Shown here one piece after another: positions 51,830-59,941 of a stretch of 64,000 nucleotides of DNA. The notes beneath the pieces were generated by a model. The model was not told the DNA's origin. It saw nothing but the letters and a program-made list of their open reading frames with translations, and did not search any database. Source of the stretch: Acidimicrobiia bacterium (GTDB lineage Bacteria; Actinomycetota; Acidimicrobiia; Acidimicrobiales; SKKL01). A program made the translations under genes and the position numbers. Every line of letters begins with the position of its first letter. The first letter of the stretch is position 1. Where the stretch lies: assembly GCA_041676705.1 (NCBI GenBank), contig JBAYRL010000004.1, positions 62,001 through 126,000 on the forward strand, in the 5' to 3' direction.

Positions 51830-52546
51830 GTGGCACGTCTTGAGGTGTTCGCCATCGAAGGAGTACCCGAGGTTCGCCCCGGTGACGACTTGGCACTAAT
51901 GATTGCCGAGGCCGCCGCCTCGAACCCCGACACCGCGTTGGCAGATGGCGATGTGATTGTGGTGACCCAAAAGGTAGTTTCAAAAGCCGAGAACATGTTG
52001 GTGGCTGTCGACCCCGACGATCCGCTGTCGCACAAACCGCTGGTGGAACAAGAATCGGTTCGAATTCTGCGACGCCGGGGCGATTTGATTATCAGCGAAA
52101 CGAAACACGGCTTTATTTGTGCCAACGCTGGAATCGACCGTTCCAATGTTGATTCAGGCTACGTGGCGCTGCTGCCCGAAGACTCCGACCGTTCGGCCCG
52201 ACGTTTGCGCGACGGAATACGTGCCAAGGCCGGGGTAGAGGTAGCCATCATCGTGTCGGACACTTTTGGCCGGGTCTGGCGGCGTGGACTGACCGATGTG
52301 GCTTTGGGTGTGGCCGGAATTAAGGCCGTAATCGACTTGCGGGGCACCGAAGATTCGCACGGTCGAGTTCTGGAAGTAACCGAAGTGTGTATCGCCGACG
52401 AGCTGACCGGTGCCGCCGATTTGGTAATGGGCAAAGCTACCGGCATCGCGGCGGCCGTTATCCGCGGCGTTGACCCGGCCTGGCTCGGTGAGGGTAACGT
52501 GCACGACGAAGTGGTACGTCAGCCCCACGAAGATCTTTTCCGCTAG
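51830..52546 (+). CDS. cofE: Coenzyme F420:L-glutamate ligase (CofE/FbiB N-domain type)
   Basis: 238-residue CofE-family ligase that adds gamma-linked glutamates to F420-0. It has PEVRPGDDLALMI, DVIVVTQKVVSKAEN, ETKHGFICANAGIDRSNV and VIVSDTFGRVWRRGLTDVALGV, the conserved GTP- and metal-site blocks. It is a single-domain form: the C-terminal FMN-reductase part (about 200 residues) of mycobacterial FbiB is absent, so a separate reductase for dehydro-F420 would be needed if PEP is the CofD donor. Start is GTG at 51830 with a modest ribosome site. Confidence 0.93.
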   Translation: MARLEVFAIEGVPEVRPGDDLALMIAEAAASNPDTALADGDVIVVTQKVVSKAENMLVAVDPDDPLSHKPLVEQESVRILRRRGDLIISETKHGFICANAGIDRSNVDSGYVALLPEDSDRSARRLRDGIRAKAGVEVAIIVSDTFGRVWRRGLTDVALGVAGIKAVIDLRGTEDSHGRVLEVTEVCIADELTGAADLVMGKATGIAAAVIRGVDPAWLGEGNVHDEVVRQPHEDLFR

Positions 52547-52687
52547 CTGGTGGCGTTCGGGCATGGCGTGTTCTCAGGCCTCTGCTTTGGCGCTTCGTGA
52601 GCAGGTTGAAACGCTGTAGCAACAACTTGTCGCAGCCATGTGACTGCCATATCGAGACCGCAGTACGCGTGTGGTAAACCCTTAATC

Positions 52688-54109
52688 ATGACCAGCATGA
52701 ATCCGTCTGCGCCCAGTCGCCATCAACCCTCACCTCGCGAGCCACGCCAGGGGCAACCCAACGTGGTGCTTATCAACTGCGACGACCTGGGTTACGGCGA
52801 TTTGGGTTGCTACGGTTCACCGCTCAACAAGACCCCGGCGCTTGACCAACTGGCTTCGGAAGGCTTGCGGTTCGATTCGTTCTATCAAGCGTCGCCGGTA
52901 TGTTCACCGTCTCGGGGTGCCTTGCTAACCGGCTGCTACCCGCCGCGAATAGGCTTTGCCAGTTTCGATGGTCTACCAGTTTTGTTTCCGGGCCAAGGGG
53001 TTGGTTTGCCTCCCACGGAAATCAGCTTAGGGCGGCTTCTTTCCGACGCTGGTTTCCGTACCCAAATGATTGGCAAGTGGCATTGTGGAGACCAGGATGA
53101 GTTCCTACCTACCAACCATGGCTTCGATCATTATCTAGGTCTGCCGTACAGCAACGACATGGGTTTGCAGTCGGGGGAACAATACTTTGACTACCCGCCG
53201 TTGCCACTCCTCATAGACGATGAGGTGCTTGAAGCCCAGCCCGACCAGGCCTAGCTCACCGAACGCTATGTAAACGAAGCAGTCCGTTTTATGCGAGATG
53301 CCGCGAAGGAACCCTTCTTTTTATACCTGGCGCACCTATATGTCCACCTGCCCATCTATGTGCAAGAGCGTTTCGCTCGTGCTTCACAAAATGGTCCCTA
53401 TGGCGCCGCCGTCGAGTCGATCGACTGGGCGACTGACGTGCTTCTACATGAGCTCGATGCCCTAGGTCTTAGCGACAACACCATTGTTATTTTTACTAGT
53501 GATAACGGTTCGCTAGGACGAGACGGGGGCAGCAACCTACCCTTGCGGGGCAATAAAACCACTACCTGGGAAGGCGGTTTACGGGTACCGGCTATTGTGC
53601 GCTGGCCAGGTCGTATCACACCCGGCCGAGTTTCCAACGAGTTGGTCACGTCGATGGACTTGTTCCCCACCCTGGCCAAATTATGCGACGCTACCATGCC
53701 CGTTGATCGAACTATCGACGGCCGCGACGTGAGTGAATTGTGGTTTGACGAAAACGCCACGTCACCCCATGACGCGTTCTACTACTACTCGCGCAAAGAC
53801 CTTGAAGCCGTGCGAGATCATCGTTATAAACTGCATTTTTCTAAGGCCCGCCAGGAAATCTTCGAACTATATGACCTGGTAAATGATCCGAGTGAGACCA
53901 CCAACATCATCGACCAACACCCCAATGTCGTGGCCCGCTTAGAAGAACTTGCCGAGTTAGCCCGTATCTCTATGGGTGATGCCCGTCTCAAACGCGAAGG
54001 CAACGACGTTCGACCTATCGGCAGAGTAGAGAACCCGAAACCACTGACCGTATTTGATCGGGATTACCCGTACTACATGGCCGAATACGACCTGCCTGAT
54101 CGGGGCTAG
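52688..54109 (+). pseudogene. Sulfatase (alkaline-phosphatase-like) gene with in-frame amber stop
   Basis: Arylsulfatase-like reading frame interrupted by one TAG at 53252-53254. Before it: QPNVVLINCDDLGYGDLGCYG (metal Asp), SPVCSPSRGALLTG with the C-x-P-S-R site whose Cys becomes formylglycine, and GKWHCGDQDEFLPTNHGFD. After it, in the same frame: LTERYVNEAVRFMRDA, PFFLYLAHLYVHLP, IIFTSDNGS-type VIFTSDNGSLG and EGGLRVPAIVRWPGRITPG. A CAG-to-TAG change (D-Q-A-stop-LTERY) would restore one protein of about 470 residues. The gene is thus probably inactive or needs readthrough. Start is the ATG at 52688. Its stop overlaps the convergent nucleotidyltransferase by four bases. Without a signal peptide it would be cytoplasmic. 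Confidence 0.85.
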
Positions 54110-55116
54110 CTTTCGTCTTCTACTGAGGCGACGGTGGCCTCGATCAACTCTTCGCCCGGGGGAATTTCCACCCCTTCTCCCAGTACCGTTAAATCAAGCA
54201 GTTTAGCGCCCGCACCTACCACAGCGGCGGGCCCCACAATCGCTTCTTTCAACACCGCACGAGCCCCAATGCGTGCCCCTGCCAGCACTAACGAGCGCTC
54301 AATAACGGCTCCTTCTTCCACCACCGCTCCTGGCCCGATCCACGACTCGAACACCACGGCGTCGTTATGAACCCAAGCATCTTCAGCAATCACAGGCTCG
54401 TTGGCAATTGTGCCATCGATGTAACCAAGTGAAGCTTCCAGATAAGTAGCTGGCGTACCAGCATCAACCCAGCGTTCCTGGCGTTCCATGGCGTACAGCG
54501 CACTGTCGGCCACCATGGCGGGAAATACTTCACGCTCAATAGACACTCGTCGACCGTCATCAATTCGGTCGAGCACGCTTGGTTCTAACACGTAGGTACC
54601 AGCATTGATCCAATGGCTGGGCGCCTCGTCGGCGGGAGGCTTCTCGATAAAAGCTTTCACCCGGCCGTCTTGTTCTATAGGAACTACGCCATAGCGGGAA
54701 GGGTCGTCAACCTTGGTCAACGCGATGGTACCTTCGGCCCCGCTTGAACGATGGAAGGCGATGAGCTCGCTCACGTCTAGATCGGTGAGAACATCACCGT
54801 TCACCACCACAAAAGTATCGCTGACCCCACCAGCTAGTGCCGCAAAACGCACCGCACCACCGGTATCGAGCGGCTCTGGCTCAACGGCGTAAACTAGTTC
54901 AACCCCGGCACAACGCTGATCGGGGAATTCGTCGATGAAAACGTCGGGTTTGTAACCCAAAGCCAGAATGGCACGAGTCACGCCGTGGCTGCCCAAATGC
55001 GCAACCACTCGCTCTAACATGGTGGCACCCGCGATTGGCAGCATTTGTTTGGGAACCGTGTAGGTGAGCGGCTGAAGCCTGGTTCCAAATCCGCCGACCA
55101 AAATTACTGCATCCAT
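54106..55116 (-). CDS. Nucleotidyltransferase with left-handed beta-helix (mannose-1-P guanylyltransferase or glucose-1-P thymidylyltransferase type)
   Basis: 336-residue sugar-1-phosphate nucleotidyltransferase. N-terminal motif VILVGGFGTRLQPLTYTVPKQMLP (Gly-rich nucleotide loop and Lys), catalytic Asp in VVNGDVLTD, EKPPADEAPSHWINAGTYV in the sugar site, and VDAGTPATYLEA near the end of the catalytic domain. The last third shows hexapeptide-like repeats (AVVFESWIGPGAVVEEGAVI). In actinobacteria this form is commonly a GDP-mannose pyrophosphorylase, which would complete the GDP-mannose route of the window. A glucose-1-phosphate type substrate remains possible. Confidence 0.85.
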   Translation of the reverse strand: MDAVILVGGFGTRLQPLTYTVPKQMLPIAGATMLERVVAHLGSHGVTRAILALGYKPDVFIDEFPDQRCAGVELVYAVEPEPLDTGGAVRFAALAGGVSDTFVVVNGDVLTDLDVSELIAFHRSSGAEGTIALTKVDDPSRYGVVPIEQDGRVKAFIEKPPADEAPSHWINAGTYVLEPSVLDRIDDGRRVSIEREVFPAMVADSALYAMERQERWVDAGTPATYLEASLGYIDGTIANEPVIAEDAWVHNDAVVFESWIGPGAVVEEGAVIERSLVLAGARIGARAVLKEAIVGPAAVVGAGAKLLDLTVLGEGVEIPPGEELIEATVASVEDES

Positions 55117-55245
55117 AAAGTCTCTAGCCCTATTCCACTGGCTCTAAGCTGACGTGGCTTCATTCACTGGCTAGCCACCCACTAACTACAAGCTAGCCAG
55201 GCTATCCTCGCACACAATGCTTTCACGACCCGAACACACGAGATA

Positions 55246-56370
55246 ATGCGCATAGGCATTAACCTTCTCTATCTACTTCCAGGCGTTGTGGGCGGCACCC
55301 AAACCTACGCCACCTCACTTATAAACTCGCTGGTTGACCAGTATCCCGACGACGAGTTTGTGGTGTACCTGAACAAGATCGCGTACCGACAACTCGCCAC
55401 TCTTGATCTGCCGGACACTCCCCGCTTGTTGGCGGTTGAAACCGAGGTTTCGGGTGACCGTAGAGAGCTGCGCTACGCCTACGAGCAATTCCGGTTACCG
55501 CAGCTGGCGGCCAGTCACCGCCTAGAGGTGCTTCATTCCATGGGCTATGTGGGTCCCTTGCGCACCCAAATGCCCCATGTAGTGACCGTGCATGACCTAA
55601 TTTATGTGGGCTTCAGAGACCATATGCCCTGGTTACGCCGCGCTGCGCTGCAGCTGTTTGTACGTGGAACAGTACGAAGCGCAGCCAGAACCATCACCGT
55701 TTCACAGGCTTCGCGTTCGCAAATAGAAGCCGATATCCCAGCCGCCAAGAACAAAATCACGGTTGTGCATGAAGCCGGGCGGGAAGTGCCCCCGGGTTGG
55801 CGGCCCGATGCGTCGGTACCTGGCCACTACGGCATTAACTCTCCGTATCTGATGGCGTTTGGTAGCCCCAGCGCCAGCAAGAACATTCCTCGATTGGTGA
55901 ACGCGTTTGGCCAGATAGCGACTCAAGTTCCCCATTCGCTGGTACTGGTAGGGCATCTGGCCGAAAGCTCGGCCATCACCAACCAAATCCGCTCGCTCGG
56001 GCTGCAAGATCGCATCATAACAACCGGTTATATACCTGATGAACATGTGATGTCGCTGCTCGGCTGCTCGGATGCGTTTTGTTTTCCATCGTTATATGAA
56101 GGCTTTGGCTTGCCGATACTTGATGCCCAGAGTGTGGGGGTGCCAGTGGCCAGTTCGAATGCTGCTTCGCTCCCCGAAATTGCTGGGGACGGTGCCATGT
56201 TCTTCAACCCCACCAGCGTTAACAGCATGGCCCGAGCCTTAATAGAAGTGCTCACCAACGAAACGGTGCGCACCACCCTGGTGGAAAAGGGTGTCGCCAA
56301 CTCCGCTGAATTCTCGTGGAATATGGCCGCCCAACAAACACACCGAGTCTACGAAGAGGTGGCGGGGTGA
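55246..56370 (+). CDS. GT4 family glycosyltransferase
   Basis: 374-residue retaining glycosyltransferase. Opening RIGINLLYLLPGVVGGTQTY, with VVTVHDLIYVGFRDHMPWLR and TVSQASRSQIEADIP in the first lobe. The second lobe starts YLMAFGSPSASKNIPRLVNAF, then HSLVLVGHLAES and CFPSLYEGFGLPILDAQSVGVPVA (E-x7-type donor site). Family and fold are clear, while donor and acceptor are not. The ATG is used; the following gene starts in a GTGA overlap, so the two are coupled. Confidence 0.9.
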   Translation: MRIGINLLYLLPGVVGGTQTYATSLINSLVDQYPDDEFVVYLNKIAYRQLATLDLPDTPRLLAVETEVSGDRRELRYAYEQFRLPQLAASHRLEVLHSMGYVGPLRTQMPHVVTVHDLIYVGFRDHMPWLRRAALQLFVRGTVRSAARTITVSQASRSQIEADIPAAKNKITVVHEAGREVPPGWRPDASVPGHYGINSPYLMAFGSPSASKNIPRLVNAFGQIATQVPHSLVLVGHLAESSAITNQIRSLGLQDRIITTGYIPDEHVMSLLGCSDAFCFPSLYEGFGLPILDAQSVGVPVASSNAASLPEIAGDGAMFFNPTSVNSMARALIEVLTNETVRTTLVEKGVANSAEFSWNMAAQQTHRVYEEVAG

Positions 56371-57509
56371 GCTACGAAGCGAGTGGCACGCTACAGGGCG
56401 GTGCTAGTGACACAACCCGTATTTTGGTGACCGGCGGATCGGGTTTTATTGGCACGAACCTGGTGAAACATTTCATCGCGGCTGGACATGAAGTGCTAAA
56501 TCTCGACATCGCGCCACCGCAGATTCACAATCTCTGTCCATGGCAGGAGGTTGACATTCGAGATGCCACCGCCTTGTCGACCGCCGTAGCCGCCTTTGCC
56601 CCCGAGATAATTTGCCATTTCGCAGCCCGAGTAGACCTTGATGGCAGCACTATCGGTGACTACGACGCCAACACTATTGGCGTGGCAAACCTGGTCAAAG
56701 CCGCCGAGAACACTCCGTCAGTACGACGAGTACTTTTCGCCTCGTCACAACTGGTGTGCACACCCGGACACCAGCCCAAAGACGAGTTTGATTTCAGCCC
56801 GCCGAACGCCTACGGCGAAAGCAAAGTATTAGGCGAACAGCTGGTTCGCACCATGATGGGCACCCCGCCTAGCCGTGAGGAAACCCTGGGCAGTTCCACT
56901 GAAAATGGTGAATCTGACGTGGCGCAGATAACTGGCACGGCCACAGCTACCGCGGCGGACGGCACCGGGGCTAGGGAAGCTGCACCCGGTGGTTTCACAT
57001 GGGTGTTGTTACGACCCACCTCTATTTGGGGACCGCACTTCGGCCCTCTTTACAGCGCCTTTTTGCGGAGCGTTCGCGACGGTCATTATGTTCACCCCAA
57101 AGGGCACCGGGTGCGTAAGTCATTCGGGTTTGTGGGCAACGCCGTTCATGAAATCGACAAGATTGCCTTCGCCTCCGACGCTGCCGTACATGGACGGGTG
57201 TTGTACATATCCGACTACGAGCCGTATCCCATTTACGAGTGGGCCCAGCTGGCGTCCCAAGCCTTTGGTAGCGGCCCAATTCGAGAAGTGCCCACATTGG
57301 CGCTTCGAGCCGCGGCCGTGGGTGGCGATGTTCTGCGTTTGCTCGGCTGGAAACATCCGCCCCTCACCTCATATCGCCTGCGCAACATGTTGACCGAAAC
57401 GGTGTTTGACCTAGAACCGGTGAAAGAAATCGCTGGTGAGCTGCCGTTTAGCCTGGAAGACGCCACCAACATCACCGTCGAATGGATGAAGGCCAACCCC
57501 AACCTTTAG
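56367..57509 (+). CDS. NAD-dependent nucleotide-sugar epimerase/dehydratase with low-complexity insertion
   Basis: About 380-residue extended SDR. It has ILVTGGSGFIGTNLVKHFI (GxxGxxG), LDIAPPQIHNL, ICHFAARVDLDGS, SSQLVCTPG and the YxxxK in PNAYGESKVLGEQLV. The RPTSIWGP block follows. Between the catalytic Lys region and that block is a Ser/Thr/Gly/Glu-rich stretch of about 45 residues (nucleotides about 56859-56992) that the family does not normally have, possibly an inserted surface loop. The GTG start at 56367 is preferred because it overlaps the GT4 gene's stop (GTGA) and matches the family; earlier codons do not. The substrate is a nucleotide sugar of unknown type. Confidence 0.87.
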   Translation: MSYEASGTLQGGASDTTRILVTGGSGFIGTNLVKHFIAAGHEVLNLDIAPPQIHNLCPWQEVDIRDATALSTAVAAFAPEIICHFAARVDLDGSTIGDYDANTIGVANLVKAAENTPSVRRVLFASSQLVCTPGHQPKDEFDFSPPNAYGESKVLGEQLVRTMMGTPPSREETLGSSTENGESDVAQITGTATATAADGTGAREAAPGGFTWVLLRPTSIWGPHFGPLYSAFLRSVRDGHYVHPKGHRVRKSFGFVGNAVHEIDKIAFASDAAVHGRVLYISDYEPYPIYEWAQLASQAFGSGPIREVPTLALRAAAVGGDVLRLLGWKHPPLTSYRLRNMLTETVFDLEPVKEIAGELPFSLEDATNITVEWMKANPNL

Positions 57510-57518
57510 TGTTTCCCC

Positions 57519-57569
57519 GATCTTGTAGTGAGTTTTCTCCGCATCGCGCACAAAACTCACTACAAGATC
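57519..57569. repeat. 18-bp perfect palindrome between convergent sugar genes
   Basis: Two arms, GATCTTGTAGTGAGTTTT at 57519-57536 and its exact reverse complement at 57552-57569, surround a 15-base loop. It starts 9 bases after the stop of the epimerase and lies before the convergent GT4 gene. A bidirectional terminator or a repetitive (REP/MITE-like) palindrome would fit. The stem is too long and perfect to be chance, but there is no long U-run apart from the TTTT at the end of the first arm. Confidence 0.8.
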
Positions 57570-57630
57570 AGACGGGACCACCAAGAATGCGAGCGTAAGG
57601 CGTAATACGCCAGCTCGGACTACGCCAACG

Positions 57631-57675
57631 GGTGCTAGGCCAACTGGTGCTAGGCCAACTGGTGCTAGGCCAACT
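57631..57675 (+). repeat. 15-bp tandem repeat with in-frame stop codons
   Basis: Three perfect copies of GGTGCTAGGCCAACT (57631-57645, 57646-57660, 57661-57675) cover the stop end of the minus-strand GT4 gene. Read on the minus strand each copy gives ELA-stop or QLA-stop, so in the frame of the GT4 gene the stop codon is repeated every 15 bases, with a further TAG at 57620-57622 in a diverged fourth unit. Confidence 0.85.
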
Positions 57676-58768
57676 CTCGGTAAGCCGAAACACACAGCTC
57701 AGCGGTATGTTGCCAGGTGTAATCGGCCGCCACCGCGGCACCAGTGGCCCCCATAGCTCCTGCGTGCTCCGAGTCATCAAGCACTTCGGCCAGCGCTTCG
57801 GCGATGGCACGATAATCGCGGGGCGAAACAGCAATGCCGCCACCGTGGCGCACCAATTCTTCGGTAGCTGTTCCCGCCGAAGTAACCACCGGGGTGCCCT
57901 GTACCATGGCCTCAAGCACCGGTAAGCCGAAACCCTCTAACAAGCTGGGATAACAAAACACTTCAGCGCCTGCATAAAGCGCCCGTAAGTCGGCTTCGGG
58001 CACGAAACCGAGTTTCTGCACGGTGTCACCCAGTGGTGCCAAAAGGCCTTCGATTTCTTCTCCCCAGCCATCGGGCCCGGCCAGCACTAGCCGCACGTCG
58101 TGGTATCGATGCTCGGCCATTAGGTGGCCAAAGGCTCGCACCAAACCAGGCAGGTTTTTTCGTGGCTCTAAGGTGCCTACAAAAAGCACGTAACGTCCGT
58201 CTAGCCCGTACCTGCGGCGCACCTCATCAACGTCTTCGGCGGTGGCTTTGCTCTGGTCCACCCCGAGCGGCACCAAACGAAGCCGTTCGGGGTCAAAACC
58301 TTCTACCTCACAGTCACTCAAGGTGGCTTCACTCGAACACAACACCAAATCTGCCCGTTCGGCTGTCAGTTTGAGGGCACGTCGAATGAAGCTCACGCCA
58401 CGCCTGGTAAATCGCTCGGGATTGTGTAGTACGGCCAGGTCATGCACGGTAACTACCAGCGGTACCGAGCGTGGCGGAACCGCAGTGCCAGTAGCGTGGA
58501 TCACATCGATGGGGCCGGTGGCCTGTTCAACCTTGGGCCAACCCAAATAGTGCCAACCCTCGTACATTGCTAGGCGGGAAACCGGCAGATGGCGCACTGG
58601 TATTGGTGGTTGCCATGCAGCTTCGGGTTCATGACGATGCCTGGCTGCTACGCCAATTTGTTCCACTCCGCCGTGGGTTTCAACCGCCTTCACCTGTTCG
58701 ATAGCGGCCTTAGCAATTCCGCCGGGCACTCGATGCCAGCACTGTTCCAAAGTTACGGCAACGCGCAT
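57665..58768 (-). CDS. GT4 family glycosyltransferase
   Basis: 367-residue retaining glycosyltransferase. N-terminal lobe MRVAVTLEQCWHRVPGGIAK (Gly-rich loop) with VVTVHDLAVLHNPERFTRRG. C-terminal lobe YVLFVGTLEPRKNLPGLVRA, VLAGPDGWGEE and the donor motif CYPSLLEGFGLPVLEAMVQGTPVV. The start is the ATG at 58768; the reading frame is open upstream in a region overlapping the divergent SDR gene, but that part is not similar to the family. The last codons lie in a 15-bp tandem repeat. It shares the surface polysaccharide locus; its donor is unknown. Confidence 0.9.
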   Translation of the reverse strand: MRVAVTLEQCWHRVPGGIAKAAIEQVKAVETHGGVEQIGVAARHRHEPEAAWQPPIPVRHLPVSRLAMYEGWHYLGWPKVEQATGPIDVIHATGTAVPPRSVPLVVTVHDLAVLHNPERFTRRGVSFIRRALKLTAERADLVLCSSEATLSDCEVEGFDPERLRLVPLGVDQSKATAEDVDEVRRRYGLDGRYVLFVGTLEPRKNLPGLVRAFGHLMAEHRYHDVRLVLAGPDGWGEEIEGLLAPLGDTVQKLGFVPEADLRALYAGAEVFCYPSLLEGFGLPVLEAMVQGTPVVTSAGTATEELVRHGGGIAVSPRDYRAIAEALAEVLDDSEHAGAMGATGAAVAADYTWQHTAELCVSAYRELA

Positions 58769-58831
58769 ATCTTCTAGTCTCGCATGTGGCGGCTGCCATG
58801 GGGGAAGCAGGCCGGGGTAGTGTTGTTGTTC

Positions 58832-59926
58832 ATGCGCGTTCTTGTCACTGGTAGTGCCGGGCTCATTGGTTCTGAAGCCGTGGAATTCTTTAGCGAAATG
58901 GGGTTTGCAGTTACCGGCATCGACAACAACATGCGCCAGGATTTTTTCGGTCCACAGGGTGACACCACCTGGAATCGTGACCGCCTGAGTGCCAGGTACC
59001 CTAAATACACCCATCACAGCCTGGACATCCGCGACCGCGAAGCGGTGGATGCGCTTTTCGCACAGCTTCGGCCCGAGCTCATCATTCACGCCGCTGCCCA
59101 ACCGAGCCACGACCTAGCCGCTTCCAGGCCTTTCGACGATTTCGATGTAAACGCCGGTGGCACCTTGGCGCTTTTGGAAGCCGCCAGAGCCCATACCCCT
59201 GAAGCGGTGTTCATCTATATGAGCACCAATAAAGTTTACGGCGATAACCCCAACCGGTTGCCTCTGGTCGAACTCGAAACTCGTTACGACTACACCCCGG
59301 GCGAAACCCCGATGGGTCTGAGTGAGCTCGGCATTACCGAAGAAATGTCGCTCGACAACTGCCTTCATTCGCTGTTTGGTGTTTCGAAAGCGGCTGCCGA
59401 TTTGATGGTGCAAGAATACGGCCGCTACTTCGGTTTGAAGACTGGTGTCTTTCGAGGTGGCTGTTTGACCGGGCCCCACCACTCGGGGGTTGAGCTGCAT
59501 GGTTTCTTAAGTTATTTGGTTCACCAGGCTGTCACCGAAGGTCCATACACGATGATCGGCTACGGAGGTAAGCAAGTCCGTGACCAAATTCATTCTCATG
59601 ACGTAATTTCGGCCTTTTGGGCTTTCGCTCAAAATCCACGGCCCGGTGAGGCCTACAACCTTGGTGGCGGCAAGGCTAATGCTGCAAGCAACCTAGAGTG
59701 TGTGGAGCTGATTGCCAATCGGTGCGGGCGTCGTCCAACCCTTAGTTTCAACGATGAAGCTCGAATTGGTGACCACATTTGTTATTACACCGATATGTCG
59801 AAGTTTCGTGCCCATTTTCCAGATTGGAAACAGAAATACAGCCTGGGTGAAATTGTGGATGAAATGGTTGATGCTGCTATTGCCCGCCTCGACACAATGC
59901 CCGATTCTGCAGCACCGAGTTGCTAA
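58832..59926 (+). CDS. CDP-paratose 2-epimerase-like (RfbE/TylE) SDR
   Basis: About 364-residue extended SDR. MRVLVTGSAGLIGSEAVEFF, then GIDNNMRQDFFGPQGDTTWN, IIHAAAQPSHDLAASRPFDD, STNKVYGDNPNRLP and a catalytic Ser/Tyr/Lys pattern. The sequence GIDNNMRxxFFGxxGDTTWNR and the EYGRYFGLKTGVFRGGCLTGP block strongly recall CDP-paratose/CDP-tyvelose 2-epimerases, which convert CDP-paratose to CDP-tyvelose. The CDP-glucose dehydratase genes of that pathway are not in the window, so the real substrate could be another nucleotide sugar. The ATG at 58832 matches the family; the reading frame is open upstream. Confidence 0.83.
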   Translation: MRVLVTGSAGLIGSEAVEFFSEMGFAVTGIDNNMRQDFFGPQGDTTWNRDRLSARYPKYTHHSLDIRDREAVDALFAQLRPELIIHAAAQPSHDLAASRPFDDFDVNAGGTLALLEAARAHTPEAVFIYMSTNKVYGDNPNRLPLVELETRYDYTPGETPMGLSELGITEEMSLDNCLHSLFGVSKAAADLMVQEYGRYFGLKTGVFRGGCLTGPHHSGVELHGFLSYLVHQAVTEGPYTMIGYGGKQVRDQIHSHDVISAFWAFAQNPRPGEAYNLGGGKANAASNLECVELIANRCGRRPTLSFNDEARIGDHICYYTDMSKFRAHFPDWKQKYSLGEIVDEMVDAAIARLDTMPDSAAPSC

Positions 59927-59941
59927 ATAACTAAGATCAGG

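Noticed and set aside
52563..57675. TAG recoded as an amino acid (two or more in-frame TAG codons where CAG would fit)
   Set aside because: TAG is the normal stop of many clearly intact genes here (for example those ending at 5208, 12877, 14813 and 42032), so general recoding is not credible.
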